Notes: generated by a model from the sequence alone, not told the origin. DNA of 64,000 nt from an uncultured Clostridium sp. (GCA_900553685.1 USEI01000007.1:20787-84786); one strand, 5' to 3'; shown: positions 36,401-45,247, numbered from the stretch's first letter. Numbers and translations: made by a program.

Positions 36401-39400
36401 TATTCTTGTTCCAGAACTATTTGTAATTGCATTACCAGAATTTTGACCAGTAGCAATTACGTATTCAGCATTTAAATCTATTGATGGGTTATCACCGCCA
36501 CCTGAGTTACTTGTTCCATATATTAAGCCATAATTTCCTCCTGCATATACATCATTTAAAACTTGGGCATTTCCACCAATTATTACTTTAGATGAATTAA
36601 CTGCTCCACTATATGTACGTCCACTTCTACCATTACCAGCTCCTAGCACACAACCAGCTTCTACATCATATAAAGTATTCTGTATTCCAGCAGTTCCTAC
36701 TACTGTATCACCTGCAACATAAACCAAAGTACTACCATCTAGTCTACCATTATTAATTGTTCCTGAGCCTGTTGCTTGATTAGTAGTAGCCAAAAAACCA
36801 TTTGAACCTCCGCTTATACTATAAGCAATATTTCCTCCTGTTACTTGAATAATTCTATCTCCATTTGTCATAGAAACACCAGCACCACCCACTATATTTT
36901 GCACAGAACCATCTTTTACATATATATATGTTTTTGCAGATGAAGAAGTTTTCATTTGTAGTCCGCCAATAATATTAGCAATATTTCCTCCTTCAACAAT
37001 TAAAAATCTATCTCCATAATCAACACCTGAAGATCCATGTCCTCCTAAGTAAATACCTGTATAAGTTCTATTTTCACTATTAGTTTCTCTAAAAAGATCC
37101 ATTCCAAATGTTCCACTTTTTACTAGCATTAAATAATTTATTCCATTTTCAGAGGTCAAATTACTTCCTGAATAGTTTATTGTGCCATTATATCCACTAA
37201 TTGATTGTGTTGATGTTCTTGATGCAGTTCTAAAGTAAATATTTAAAGTTGAATTATCACCTTTTACTCTATCAAAATCACTGCCATAAATATTTATCCC
37301 ACATGATGTATAAGAATCATATCCAGTTGGCACACCAACCTGTAAATTATTATATCTACCTGATTCAATAACTATCTTGTATAAAGATTTATTACTACTT
37401 CCTCCACCTTGAATTTGAGCAAAATTAGTATAAGTATTTGAAGAAGCTACTATTCCTCTTCCTATTCTTAAATTATATTTATTAGCTCTAAGATATGGTG
37501 TTATATTACCGGTACCTTCATCTTCACTATAATAAGCACCTGTAATTTTTAAATATTCTAATTGTAAATCATTTCCAAGAGTCAAATTAGAATAAGTAGA
37601 TATATATGTATTATCTCTATATAAGTTTCCATCATATAATGCTGTTAATGTATATGGAATTCCAATATTTGCAATATTTGCTTCACGTCCACCAGTACCA
37701 GCAGTGATGCTTCCATTAACGAAAACTAAAATATTTAATTCTCTACTTGATGCATTTGAAGCTCTCTTCTCATTTCTACTTAAAATATTTTTAGCCGTAT
37801 TCCAAGATCTAACTGCTTCATTTACACTTGTTCCTGAATTATTATCATTTCCACTGTTAGTATTTAAAAATACAATATTTGCTTCTTTCCAATTAGCATA
37901 TAAATTTATCTCATATTCGCCATTTGAATTTTTTATATCATTAAGTGTAGCAGTTAAAGTTTGAGCATAAGTATTAGAATCCGTATTTATAGTATATTTA
38001 TTTGAACCATCAGCTTTTACTTCATTTGTTATCCAACCATCAAATCCAAAACCAGCTGGTCTATCTATATATGGATTATCTATTAAATCTATTGATATTT
38101 GACCATTTGTAATAGGTATACATTTAGTATATATAAATAAACTTTGTCTTTCATTTTGATCAGCAGATACATAGCCAATTAAATTTTTTTCTGTTACAGT
38201 TAAACTTCTTCCTTCAACATTTGAAATAGTCACATTTCCTGTAAAAGCTAAATCTAATGTATATGTATAAGACTGATAACTATCTTTTGTCCAGCTATCC
38301 CAATTATTTCCAGATAATGTCATTTGTCTAGTATTTGTATCATAACTAATACTTATTCCATTGTTTTCTTGTTGTGTTCTTGCAAGATCAAAACTATTTA
38401 CCGCTGCTTGAGGAATAATAAAACTCATTTGCCAATTTTTGTTATCATCAATTATTGGATTATTTGAACTTGCATTAATTGTAATAGGATAGATTCTGTA
38501 TCTACCAGAAGTTGTTGCTCTTCCAGCACTCCAAGTTGGTGTTATATTAAATGTTCTAGATTCATTAATATTTTTAGAATAATCATAACTATAGTAGTTA
38601 ATTGTTACCTTTGCTAAATTATCATCTGTATATTTATTTTGATTCGTTCCAGCCATATTATCTGTATAATTTTTTCCCATATAATAGTTATAGTCTGAAT
38701 CATAATCATATACATTAACATATTCATCTTGAATTGCTGAATATGCTAAAACTGCATAAGTTGAAAACTCATTTGTTATAAATTCGATTTTATCTGTTTG
38801 CTTTTCTGCTAAACTTATTTTTTCAAATCTAATCTCATTTTTTTCTGTATCTTCTGAAATATGAACAACTTCAACTGGTTTATCATCTATTTTTCCTGCA
38901 AGTTGTACTGCTGATGTTATTTCTACATTTACTGTTTGAAAATAATCAACTGGTTGATATTCTTTATCTCCATTTAAAATCTTAATATCATAAGCAAGTA
39001 ATACTTCTGAATCCTTTAATTCTTCTGTATCTGCTTTTAATTCTGTTATAGCATTTATATCTTCTGGTGTTACATTTAAATAATATCCAGCTGGTATAAA
39101 TCCAGTTAATTTTACTAAAGCTTCTCCTAAATCTGCTTTTAATTCTTGTTTATATAATTTTAAATTATTTATTTCAACTGTTTGATATTCTACTTCTATG
39201 CTATAGTTTCCACTTTCTACATCTTCTTTAGTTAAATATACTCTTTCTCCAACAGAAAGTGTATTCAAATTTGCATCATTATTTTCATTTTCTAAAGTAG
39301 TATTTGTATTGGTTTTATTTTCATTTGAATTTTGTGAATTTTCATTTTCTGTAGAAGTTTGTGGTGTTTCAGAATTATTTTCTGGTTGATTAGGTGTAGT

Positions 39401-40279
39401 AGGTGCACTATCATTTCCTGGTACTGTATTATTATTTTGATTTGCCTGCCCATTTTCTTGTGCTCCATTTGTTTCCTCATTTTTTGAAGTATCTTCTACT
39501 ACACCATTATTTTCATTAGTGCTATCTCCAGGCACTCCTTGACTTTGATTATCGTTTTGTATGCCTTGATTTGTATTATTATCTTGTGCTCCTTGACCTG
39601 ATGTATTAGCCTCTGGAAAATTTGAAGTATCTTCTCCATTTCCTAAATTCTCATTTGGTACTTCTTTATCTTCAGCAGACTCTAAAATATTTTCTCCACT
39701 AGTTGCTGCTTTGGCTAAATCAAATAGTGAATCTGCCTGTGCTGTAACAGGTAAATTTGTTTTTTCTCCTTTTTCTACATTTGTTTCATTTATAACTGTA
39801 TTTGTTGTATTATTTCCATTAATTGTATTTTGATTTGCTGTATTTTTATTGCTTGTTCCACCTGTTATAACTTGATTTTCATTATTTACTGAATTAGTTG
39901 GTTTCTCAACTTCAATTTCAATAGGAGCTTCCTCTACTGTTGTATTTTCAGGTTGCACAGTAGTATTTTCATTTTTATCTGGAATTTCTGGAATAACATT
40001 TTTGTCCACATAATATTTTTGAGCGAAAAAACCATTAACAGTTTCTGGTAAAATTATATAATAATTTTCATTCTCATCTTGAAAAAGTTCTATATCAACA
40101 TTCATTGCATTTCCAGTTCCAAGTTCAACAAAATTAATTGGTGTTGTTAATGTTACTTCTGATTTTGTTAAAAAATTAAATTTATATATAGAAAACATAA
40201 AAATAGCTATAATTAAGACTATTATTAGGTTTCTTATTTTAGCTTTATTAATATTTTTCCTTCTTCTAATTCTAGACAT
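30464..40279 (-). CDS. Giant repetitive surface adhesin with beta-helix (YGGG) repeats
   Basis: 3271 residues. A basic N-terminus and one TM (about 16-36) are followed by an Asn/Thr/Glu/Gln-rich linker (about 95-340) and Ig-like and parallel beta-helix parts (IVFLNTNSGNDNNSG near 850). Then come about 30 repeats of roughly 22 residues around VYGGGN-x-x-x-V-x-GNTNV (about residues 1240-2280), and a C-terminal 1000 residues of beta-sandwich character. An acidic Pro-rich hinge (EEPDPEPEPDDEP) divides the first repeats. There is no LPXTG or S-layer anchor, so the N-terminal TM or a partner must hold it. It has its own promoter and terminator, and lies next to TasA/SipW genes. Probably an exposed adhesin or matrix fibre. 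Confidence 0.82.
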   Translation of the reverse strand: MSRIRRRKNINKAKIRNLIIVLIIAIFMFSIYKFNFLTKSEVTLTTPINFVELGTGNAMNVDIELFQDENENYYIILPETVNGFFAQKYYVDKNVIPEIPDKNENTTVQPENTTVEEAPIEIEVEKPTNSVNNENQVITGGTSNKNTANQNTINGNNTTNTVINETNVEKGEKTNLPVTAQADSLFDLAKAATSGENILESAEDKEVPNENLGNGEDTSNFPEANTSGQGAQDNNTNQGIQNDNQSQGVPGDSTNENNGVVEDTSKNEETNGAQENGQANQNNNTVPGNDSAPTTPNQPENNSETPQTSTENENSQNSNENKTNTNTTLENENNDANLNTLSVGERVYLTKEDVESGNYSIEVEYQTVEINNLKLYKQELKADLGEALVKLTGFIPAGYYLNVTPEDINAITELKADTEELKDSEVLLAYDIKILNGDKEYQPVDYFQTVNVEITSAVQLAGKIDDKPVEVVHISEDTEKNEIRFEKISLAEKQTDKIEFITNEFSTYAVLAYSAIQDEYVNVYDYDSDYNYYMGKNYTDNMAGTNQNKYTDDNLAKVTINYYSYDYSKNINESRTFNITPTWSAGRATTSGRYRIYPITINASSNNPIIDDNKNWQMSFIIPQAAVNSFDLARTQQENNGISISYDTNTRQMTLSGNNWDSWTKDSYQSYTYTLDLAFTGNVTISNVEGRSLTVTEKNLIGYVSADQNERQSLFIYTKCIPITNGQISIDLIDNPYIDRPAGFGFDGWITNEVKADGSNKYTINTDSNTYAQTLTATLNDIKNSNGEYEINLYANWKEANIVFLNTNSGNDNNSGTSVNEAVRSWNTAKNILSRNEKRASNASSRELNILVFVNGSITAGTGGREANIANIGIPYTLTALYDGNLYRDNTYISTYSNLTLGNDLQLEYLKITGAYYSEDEGTGNITPYLRANKYNLRIGRGIVASSNTYTNFAQIQGGGSSNKSLYKIVIESGRYNNLQVGVPTGYDSYTSCGINIYGSDFDRVKGDNSTLNIYFRTASRTSTQSISGYNGTINYSGSNLTSENGINYLMLVKSGTFGMDLFRETNSENRTYTGIYLGGHGSSGVDYGDRFLIVEGGNIANIIGGLQMKTSSSAKTYIYVKDGSVQNIVGGAGVSMTNGDRIIQVTGGNIAYSISGGSNGFLATTNQATGSGTINNGRLDGSTLVYVAGDTVVGTAGIQNTLYDVEAGCVLGAGNGRSGRTYSGAVNSSKVIIGGNAQVLNDVYAGGNYGLIYGTSNSGGGDNPSIDLNAEYVIATGQNSGNAITNSSGTRISNSTFNGLENLSDNSKWILEQSGDEYYIRNKATGNYLSYESSGGWNQTYSLTMSTQRENSFQIQNNGSTVRIYFEAGYIFTRSYYLIYNNGWSISTSTNRANLYLNAIKKEEPDPEPEPDDEPTLSNIEIIGGTIGEDVYAGGNRNGVNGSISIDMKGGEVKGTIYGGPNTSGEIQEFSRIKITGGIIGTNTGDDGDAIFSGGKGQDTTVSEYTTLSIAEKDSNINIKGNIYGGSALGVVNNDSTVTIEDRYSDDKSITIAGNIYGGGKGDNRTAAQNGGNVTVTVDGGSYSSAKAFGGCNINGTIDGNILVKIGENYSTTINEVYGGGNQSQITTDSNNVYVYLYKNAVVGNAFNGGNNAGIDGNNTNLPRAIYAKGAKVDNLYGGSNSSGELSETFVYCSDGATIGNVYGGGYGQNTNVTGDTNVNITSIDEQTGTAVNPLTTITGNAFGGGDSGPVNGYTNVNIISSAVNGTVYGGGNNAEVGRDTNVTIDKSNIATIFGGGNLGIVSGNTNVDIMNSSNIGTLYGGGCSAAINGETDVYVEGSTANDVYGGGQGVDAIVQGDTNINLVPNGDIKTTVNQNVYGGGDQGKVNGKALINVISANVNGTIYGGGNRADVENNTSISITDSSTVNTVYGGGNEGKIGTTTAVSALNSSITDTVYGGGNKGAVTGNTVVIIDTSNVAGNVFGGGKAANVNGTQVTIQGNSTTNNVYGGGDQGEVIEETNVLIDDSIINQNVYGGGNGAATIETAGTIPGKIGTNTNTIIRNNVEIKGNAFGGGQGITAIVEGNTNFDITNSVVGNDIYGGGDNGSVTGNTNVYMDSSTITGNAYAAGNGANAVVRGNSYILAEGTTNIGKSIFGGGNAAETGPTGADTSLGIVDIAGAIIGENAYGGANSSVINGNTIVNIGLEAINQYYGTDKGYKQGKIDIGNTVFGGGESMDPSKDFDYDSISVTGTILINIDGKNYAEDDINIGGSIFGSGNASSAKTNGDINIRNYGTLDNPKKGVSIQRASKVLLDNANITLSGTTDSTSVHASTYFTLNRISTLTLKNNSAMFLRNGANLLENFYSMVGEDGKEEYAQVTVNNRIYTTDGKTYDAKGDKVFDRDGNIEYYMQAGAVYNSSNEKVGDVEKIENLGIDKNVDNRIYMYSGINLNISPSENLESYGEVKGMTFFGIYKNAAGGDGGDSDIYTGMYDKDYTLGNQINWNERDFTRCYVVGMHQKNPEQDIQVDGFYTNFEKLDVELSGGDVLTEENYSGVSYCNYITPTPENDIYYMWYAGPDVEVYYYTLGLMASKFSTLGTKELSLLGLSFPNATLTIHSVDSSLAEGVGLYDKNTIPNINPDQDAANNNFGLGMKTGNSGWSMNGGSDFYSDPDGNVASYSGDEVYTIENSSTTPSLSFYLYHSNNITEEKELGYYTITMDLAYWKDSLNQGRATVIIDISLGTSVYDDFGYNGAITPGTQYDLFTSTETNVTTDSSFSAYFELAEPNFKQNEQVKNFYEDSYRVINTEYVFPANTTITMIDKYDNAKPEYYYYTVTEDDVRNGKVEYRFSEFLAMGSTNQYYDEKVMREKYYKPDLDYEYECFIFIVNFEGADFGTITDPNKMVTSNQHFRIFLRADVEADRSEVLFGLLDDQIDSTTFGIWDTESKIDIDASLNKTKIYLGNDATLNIKTNFDVTVINSVRIYDTNYFDKKLGIKITFFDKDTNQVITGSSLLGTYFELNGEKYYPRTDGTTRIKIAEKVSNATSSISINTENSTLASGDYYILVESFGSADGIYYGIEASASDTVDLQIINDIYGLKSTLPEEQVIIDKATGYTLEKDTGYISEGNNNLNIDLEYVSGLTDPHITVSLYRRNYDDVYDMSYTQVDLKEYVNEELTLLDSENIPLEYVILNSDQINAEVSNPDTPVNFDINYTLKQNLKTGTYKLVFTLYDENIVTKTRPVEDEDGNIIQEEYQAIEYEHIGETYSYIIIK

Positions 40280-40312
40280 CCTAGTACTCCTATTTTAATA
40301 TTTTACAATCAT

Positions 40313-40341
40313 ATTCTATCATAGGAAGATATGTTTTTAAA
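40313..40341 (-). promoter_or_regulatory. Promoter of the giant adhesin gene
   Basis: Minus strand TTTAAA (40336-40341), 17 bases, TAGAAT (40313-40318) with TGA just before it (extended -10). Confidence 0.45.
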
Positions 40342-40347
40342 GGTTTT

Positions 40348-40367
40348 TTTGTGTTTTGTAACACAAA
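40348..40367 (-). promoter_or_regulatory. Palindrome with TGTTACA box upstream of adhesin promoter
   Basis: TTTGTGTT, 4 bases, AACACAAA: a perfect 8-base inverted repeat, 6 bases upstream of the -35. It contains the minus-strand TGTTACA box (40357-40363). Candidate operator. Confidence 0.4.
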
Positions 40368-40371
40368 TGAA

Positions 40372-40405
40372 AAAAAGAGTAGTAAATCAAATTTACTACT
40401 CTTTA
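40372..40405 (-). terminator. Terminator of the 42235-40427 TasA-like operon
   Basis: AAAGAGTAGTAAAT pairs with ATTTACTACTCTTT across a 3-base loop, followed by T7 on the minus strand. Confidence 0.8.
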
Positions 40406-40426
40406 AATATATATTTTTCTTATTTT

Positions 40427-41521
40427 TTAGAATGGATCTAAGCTAAAGCTTAAATTATATTCAATATCTGAGTTTGCTGCATAATTTTCGCAGTCAACAT
40501 CTTGTCCTTCAATCCACATATAAATTCTAAATTTAGTAACACCTGATGATAAAGCATTTCCTGCATCAACAGCTCCTGCTACATCTTTTAAATTCATACT
40601 TGGAGTTTCATTCTTTTGGCTTGTCCATTGTGGTGTAACATCTTTAAATTTATCTGCATGTTGAGTTGCTGTTGCATCTTTTAGCAGAATTTCATCAGTA
40701 AATGCTGCACTAATACCTGAATATTTAACTGTTGGATTTCCATTACCTGGAGTTAAAGTTGCCCATCCTAAGTTTGTAGCATTTTCAACACCTCTTGCAG
40801 TATGATAATCTGCATTTGGCTCCCACATCATAACTGGTCCATCTATTGCTAATGCTTGTATTGTATCTACTTGTTCACTTGTAGTGCTTTCTCCTTTGAT
40901 TAAAGCAATACGAGAAGCATTTGCTAAACCTCTTTCTTGAGTTGGATCTGTAATTGGTACTTTTGTACCATCTCCTTGATTTTTTAATTCAACAACACTT
41001 CCAGACCAATAAAAATCTTCTGCAGGACTATTTGATTTAATAAATACATCAAAAGCTACATAATATCCTTTTGCATATTTTCCTGCATCATCACCAATTC
41101 CACTTGACTCTACATCTGTTTGTTTTAATGATTTTAGTACATATTCACCATATGTATCTGCATCTGGATCTGTTAAATCTGCTGCAACATCACCATAAAA
41201 CATTTCCATTTTTCCACCAACTAAATTTAATGCTGAAGAAACTGGTGCCATGTCTGTTGGTAATTGGTTTGTAGCTGCTGGATAATTAACTTTTGCTCCT
41301 GCTAAATCTTCTCTAGTAAGTACTGTTTTCCAAGTATTACCATCTGCAGAAATTTGCAAACCATTTGATGTAGCTACATTAACATCAATAGAATCAACAT
41401 TAACTGTCTTGTTAGCTGTAAACCATGCATAAGTTGACATGATTAATAACACAGCTGTTAAAAGCAATAATACAAGTAAAGTATTAAGTCTTTTTTTAGC
41501 TACTTTTCTTTTTTTCTTCAT
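40427..41521 (-). CDS. TasA/camelysin-like secreted protein
   Basis: 364 residues. The N-terminus has a basic run and a hydrophobic core ending STYAWFTANKTVNV, the SipW-dependent signal pattern. The exported domain is rich in beta structure and ends with WIEGQDVDCENY, a block shared with the next gene upstream (WIEGDDPDCTN). TasA/camelysin proteins form extracellular matrix fibres or surface metalloproteins. It is the last gene of a two-gene operon, next to the giant adhesin. Confidence 0.82.
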   Translation of the reverse strand: MKKKRKVAKKRLNTLLVLLLLTAVLLIMSTYAWFTANKTVNVDSIDVNVATSNGLQISADGNTWKTVLTREDLAGAKVNYPAATNQLPTDMAPVSSALNLVGGKMEMFYGDVAADLTDPDADTYGEYVLKSLKQTDVESSGIGDDAGKYAKGYYVAFDVFIKSNSPAEDFYWSGSVVELKNQGDGTKVPITDPTQERGLANASRIALIKGESTTSEQVDTIQALAIDGPVMMWEPNADYHTARGVENATNLGWATLTPGNGNPTVKYSGISAAFTDEILLKDATATQHADKFKDVTPQWTSQKNETPSMNLKDVAGAVDAGNALSSGVTKFRIYMWIEGQDVDCENYAANSDIEYNLSFSLDPF

Positions 41522-41536
41522 TTTCTTCCTCCTATA

Positions 41537-42235
41537 TTAATCAATATGTTCTTCTGTAATGTCCATATGCATCTTCAATTCACCACCAAGTAATGCATTT
41601 GTGCAATCAGGATCATCTCCCTCAATCCACACTACTATTGTAAATTTGTCAATATCACCTGGTGCAAAATCTTGTCTACTTTCTAACATTACAGTATCAT
41701 CGGAATAAAACGCTTTTGTACCTTCTTCTGGTTCTTCTGTATATCCATTTAATTTTGCATACACTGTTTTCTCTCCGTTTAAATATACCATAACCCTTAT
41801 CGCTTCATCTACATTTAGAATAACATCATCTATTGGCATTGAATACCAATAATTAACTGCATCTTTTCCCTCATTTTCAATATAAAAAGTATAAGCCAAA
41901 TAATTATCTCCATTATGAGATCCTTCTGCTTCTGTATCTATATTCTGAGGAAGCCAATCAATAGAAATATTATCCATCTCGTCAAATCTTTCAGCTTCTA
42001 ATTTTCTAGATACTACTTTTTCTCCTAACTTTTCATATAATACTATACCTTTTTCCCAGCTTAAATTTCTATCTAATATAATTGTGAAACGACCTGCTTC
42101 ATATATAATAGATAAAATAAAGTATAGTAGTATTAAAAAAATTAGAAGAATAAGTAATGCTAATCTGATTACTTTAATCCTTAAATCACGCTTGTAGATT
42201 TTCTTAGAGGTAATTTCAAATTCAAATTTTGTCAT
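41537..42235 (-). CDS. TasA/camelysin-like secreted protein, 232 aa
   Basis: N-terminal basic region, TM or signal at about residues 22-47, then a beta-rich domain with NYWYSMPIDD and a closing WIEGDDPDCTNALLGG shared with its operon partner at 40427. ATG at 42235 is chosen over an in-frame GTG at 42250, which lies inside the AGGAGGTGA ribosome site. The spacing to the ATG is somewhat long. It is the first gene of the operon and probably a matrix or surface fibre component. Confidence 0.72.
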   Translation of the reverse strand: MTKFEFEITSKKIYKRDLRIKVIRLALLILLIFLILLYFILSIIYEAGRFTIILDRNLSWEKGIVLYEKLGEKVVSRKLEAERFDEMDNISIDWLPQNIDTEAEGSHNGDNYLAYTFYIENEGKDAVNYWYSMPIDDVILNVDEAIRVMVYLNGEKTVYAKLNGYTEEPEEGTKAFYSDDTVMLESRQDFAPGDIDKFTIVVWIEGDDPDCTNALLGGELKMHMDITEEHID

Positions 42236-42324
42236 TTGAATAACTCTCACCTCCTAAAGTTTATAGATTCAGCTATTTAGATTAGACATACATATTGAAT
42301 TTTGCATATTCTCTAATTAATATA

Positions 42325-42353
42325 ATTTTACCACAATATGTAATGTCACTCAA
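42325..42353 (-). promoter_or_regulatory. Promoter of the 42235-40427 operon
   Basis: Minus strand TTGAGT (42348-42353), 17 bases, TAAAAT (42325-42330) with an upstream TGG (extended -10). Confidence 0.55.
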
Positions 42354-42384
42354 TTACAATGCTTTTACATTTGTTTTTCATATT

Positions 42385-42391
42385 TGTAACA
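42385..42391 (-). promoter_or_regulatory. TGTTACA box
   Basis: Minus-strand TGTTACA, 31 bases upstream of the -35 at 42348-42353, the same spacing as at the pilus operon and at the 53.7 kb operon. Confidence 0.4.
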
Positions 42392-42666
42392 TTTTCCTGT
42401 TTAATTGACTCAAAAATAACTCTATGATAAAATCATAAAAGTATATATATAACAATATTTTTAAAATATTTTTTTATTGATTTTTTCTGTATAAAAAAAT
42501 CAAGTATTTTGGAAAAATATGTAAAATTTATATTACATTTAATTTTTTCCATTTACTTTTAAATTTATAAATTATTCCATTTTATATTTTGTTAGATGTA
42601 TAATTTATAGTAATATATTTATTAAAAATATTGTAATATAAAATTATCAGATTGGAGAATACTAAA

Positions 42667-43290
42667 ATGAAATTTAATAAGTCTGTTAAAATAATTTTAT
42701 TAATCTTAGTTTTGATTGTTTTATTTTTGGTAATAAGATCAACATATTCAAAATATATCTCAACAAAAGATTCTGGAACAAATTTTCATATTTCAAAATG
42801 GAATATTCTTTTAAATGATAAAAATATATCGGAAAATAAAGATTTTTCTCAGGATATCCAAATAACTTATAATGAAAATACTGAAAATATTGCTCAAGGT
42901 GTTATTGTTCCAACAAGTAAAGGATATTTCGAAATTAAACTTGAATCTACAGGAACAGAACTTCCTTTTGAATATACATTAAAAGTAAAACAAGAAGAAG
43001 ATTTAGATAATAGTATTCCTGATTTTAAAATAACTTCTTATATTCTAAATGATAATGAAATTATTGAACTTGACCCTGATCAAACAGAAATAGTAGGTAC
43101 AGTTGAACCACCTAAAGATGCTGATGGACATTTTACTGGTGCAGAAGTCATCAATAAATTCATAATTTATGTTGAATGGGATGATAGTGAAAATAATATA
43201 CTTGATAATCTGGAAGATGTTTCAATTTCTAAAGATGAAAATATATCAGGAATTATACCAATTGAACTAAATATTAAACAAATACAATAA
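42667..43290 (+). CDS. TasA-like secreted protein with SipW-type signal
   Basis: 207 residues. A hydrophobic segment (about 7-26) ends RSTYSKYISTKD, the SipW-dependent pattern. The domain has FIIYVEWDD near its C-terminus, matching RIFVEWENN of the 51884-52507 product, so the two are paralogues. ATG at 42667 sits behind TTGGAGAA at proper spacing; a TTG at 42652 belongs to that ribosome site. It is monocistronic on the plus strand. Confidence 0.75.
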   Translation: MKFNKSVKIILLILVLIVLFLVIRSTYSKYISTKDSGTNFHISKWNILLNDKNISENKDFSQDIQITYNENTENIAQGVIVPTSKGYFEIKLESTGTELPFEYTLKVKQEEDLDNSIPDFKITSYILNDNEIIELDPDQTEIVGTVEPPKDADGHFTGAEVINKFIIYVEWDDSENNILDNLEDVSISKDENISGIIPIELNIKQIQ

Positions 43291-43438
43291 AGCTTGTCAG
43301 ATTTTAGAAAATTAAATATCTCGTTTGATTTAATAATTATTATAAATTAAATTTTTTGAAGTTAATAATTTTCTTTACAATAATGATATTTTTTTATATA
43401 ATATCAATTATAATTTTAAAAACGTTAGGAGTATAGAA

Positions 43439-44321
43439 ATGAAAAATTTTTTAAAAGGAATAATTGTTGGAATTGGTGGTATTGCACCAGGACTAAGTGG
43501 TAGTGTTTTACTTGTTATTCTAGGTTTATATCAAAAAAACAATAAATGCTATAGGAACATTATTTAAAGATTTTAAGAAAAATGTACTTTTTTTAATTCC
43601 ATTATTTGCAGGTTTTGGAGTTGGTGTACTAATATTTAGTAAAATAGTAGATTTTCTACTTAATAATTTTGAAATGCAAACAAGATTTGCTTTCTTAGGA
43701 TTAGTTTTAGGAACAATTCCTCTTTTTTATAAAGAAGTAAAAAAAGAAGGGTTTTCAAAAAAATATTACATTTTAATTGTAGTAGCTCTATTAATAGGCT
43801 TGGCATTATTTGCATTTAATAAAAATGCTTTCCCTCCAATTGAAAATCCAAACATTTTTCAATCCGTACTTTTAGGAGTAGCGGTAGCTGGTTCTTCAAT
43901 AATACCAGGTGTAGATAGTGCTGTTATTTTATCTTCACTTGGGTTATATGAATTATATGTAAGTTCAATTGCAAACTTAGAATTTAGTATATTAATCCCA
44001 GCCGGTTTTGGTTTAGCAATAGGAGTATTAGTCATTTCAGCAATTATAAATATATTAGTAAAAAAATATTATACAATAACATTTTCAATAATTTTTGGAT
44101 TATTTATATCTATAATTCCAAATGTATTAAATGAAAGTTGTATATTATTATTTAATATGAAATCTTTAATATCTCTAATAATTTGTGTTGTCTCATTCAT
44201 ATTTTCTTATTATTTAGGTGATATTGAAGGAAATAACAATAAAATAAAATCAATATTCAAACATTTTAAAAATGTTCCATCTATAAATTCTGAAATTACG
44301 GAAGTAGAAAATTCAAAATAA
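43439..44321 (+). CDS. DUF368 membrane protein, frame broken at an A7 run
   Basis: Polytopic DUF368 protein; members have been proposed as undecaprenyl-phosphate flippases (PopT family). The zero frame starts MKNFLKGIIVGIGGIAPGLS behind AGGAG and stops early. Removing one A from the A7 run at 43533-43539 gives LYQKTINAIGTLFKDFKKN and joins the rest (FGVGVLIFSKIV, SSIIPGVDSAVILSSLG). The joined product is 293 residues with about eight TMs. It is a homopolymer indel, either real or a sequence error. The gene runs toward the 44459 gene with a shared terminator. Confidence 0.82.
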
Positions 44322-44374
44322 TAATTATTTTACTGAATAAATATAGTATGTGCTTAGTACTTTTCTATAATACT

Positions 44375-44424
44375 AAAAATGAGATTACTTCAAATGTATA
44401 GTTAATGAAGTGATCTCATTTTTT
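44375..44424. terminator. Bidirectional terminator between DUF368 and TasA-like gene
   Basis: AAAAATGAGAT-t-ACTTCA pairs with TGAAGT-g-ATCTCATTTTTT. A/T runs on both sides serve the two convergent genes. Confidence 0.85.
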
Positions 44425-44458
44425 AGTTATATATTATATATTCTAAACTTAAAGCCTT

Positions 44459-45247
44459 TTAAGTTATCTCTGATTGTACTGCTTCTACACGGAATTTTAT
44501 TTCTATACTATATTTATCTGGATTTGTTTGAACATAATCATAAGATTTTTCTCCCCAAAAAGTATCTTCTTCATCACCTAATGTTACATCACCTGTTCCA
44601 TCTGGAGTTTCATAATCCCAATTAATTTTAAATTCAATTTCAGTAGTATCTCCTGTTGACATTATTGTTTCTGAACCATCATATAAAACTCCATTTGCAT
44701 ATACATCAACTTTAAACGGATAATCATTTTTTATTTTTTCTAATAAATCTAAATATGTATATATTTTTCCATCTGGTCCTTCTTTTCCTGCTTCAAATTC
44801 TTCATCAAATATTCTTACATAAAATATATTACATGTTAATTTAGCTTCTGTTTCACCATGATTTCTTGCAGTGATTTTTTGAACTTCTTCTGGCATTCCT
44901 GGATAAATTTGTTCTACAACAAACTCAAAATCTTCTTCCTCATCATCATTTACTATTTCAAATTCCCAGTTTCTAACATGCATAGATAAACCAGTTGATA
45001 CTGTACTAATATATATAAACCATGCATAAGTATTAACTATTAGAGTAAGTAGTAATATTAAAACTGTTTTTACTGTTAAAGTAGATTTAAGTCTTGATAT
45101 AATTTTTTTTCTTTTTTTCTTTTTATCATTCTTCTTATTTGGAGTCTTATTTTTCAGTTCATTATCAATTTCTTTACTAAGTATATCAAATAAAATTTCT
45201 TGCTTTAAATCGTCATTCTCTATATCTAACTCTGTATTATTATCCAC
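44459..45247 (-). CDS. TasA/camelysin-like protein with long cytoplasmic N-tail
   Basis: 262 residues. A charged N-tail of about 55 residues (acidic, then Lys-rich) precedes a TM or signal (about 57-77) ending NTYAWFIYISTVSTG, a SipW-type pattern. The exported domain has WEFEIVNDDEEEDFEFVVEQ and YPGMPEEVQKITARNHG, typical of the TasA fold. The long N-tail is unusual. It is the last gene of the 53.7-44.5 kb matrix operon, 101 bases after a SipW-type gene. Confidence 0.78.
   Translation of the reverse strand: MDNNTELDIENDDLKQEILFDILSKEIDNELKNKTPNKKNDKKKKRKKIISRLKSTLTVKTVLILLLTLIVNTYAWFIYISTVSTGLSMHVRNWEFEIVNDDEEEDFEFVVEQIYPGMPEEVQKITARNHGETEAKLTCNIFYVRIFDEEFEAGKEGPDGKIYTYLDLLEKIKNDYPFKVDVYANGVLYDGSETIMSTGDTTEIEFKINWDYETPDGTGDVTLGDEEDTFWGEKSYDYVQTNPDKYSIEIKFRVEAVQSEIT

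Larger units (their letters stand above)
42236..42666. other. Divergent regulatory region between two TasA-like genes
   Basis: 431 bases without a gene. It holds a promoter for the minus-strand operon (42325-42353), a TGTTACA box, and an AT inverted repeat (TTGATTTTTT and its complement, 42477-42503). TATAAT-like sequences lie before the plus-strand gene without a convincing -35. Confidence 0.6.

Noticed and set aside
43533..43540. A AAA AAC as a classic -1 slippery site in the DUF368 gene
   Set aside because: A -1 shift there reaches a stop almost at once. The intact frame needs +1 (one A fewer).
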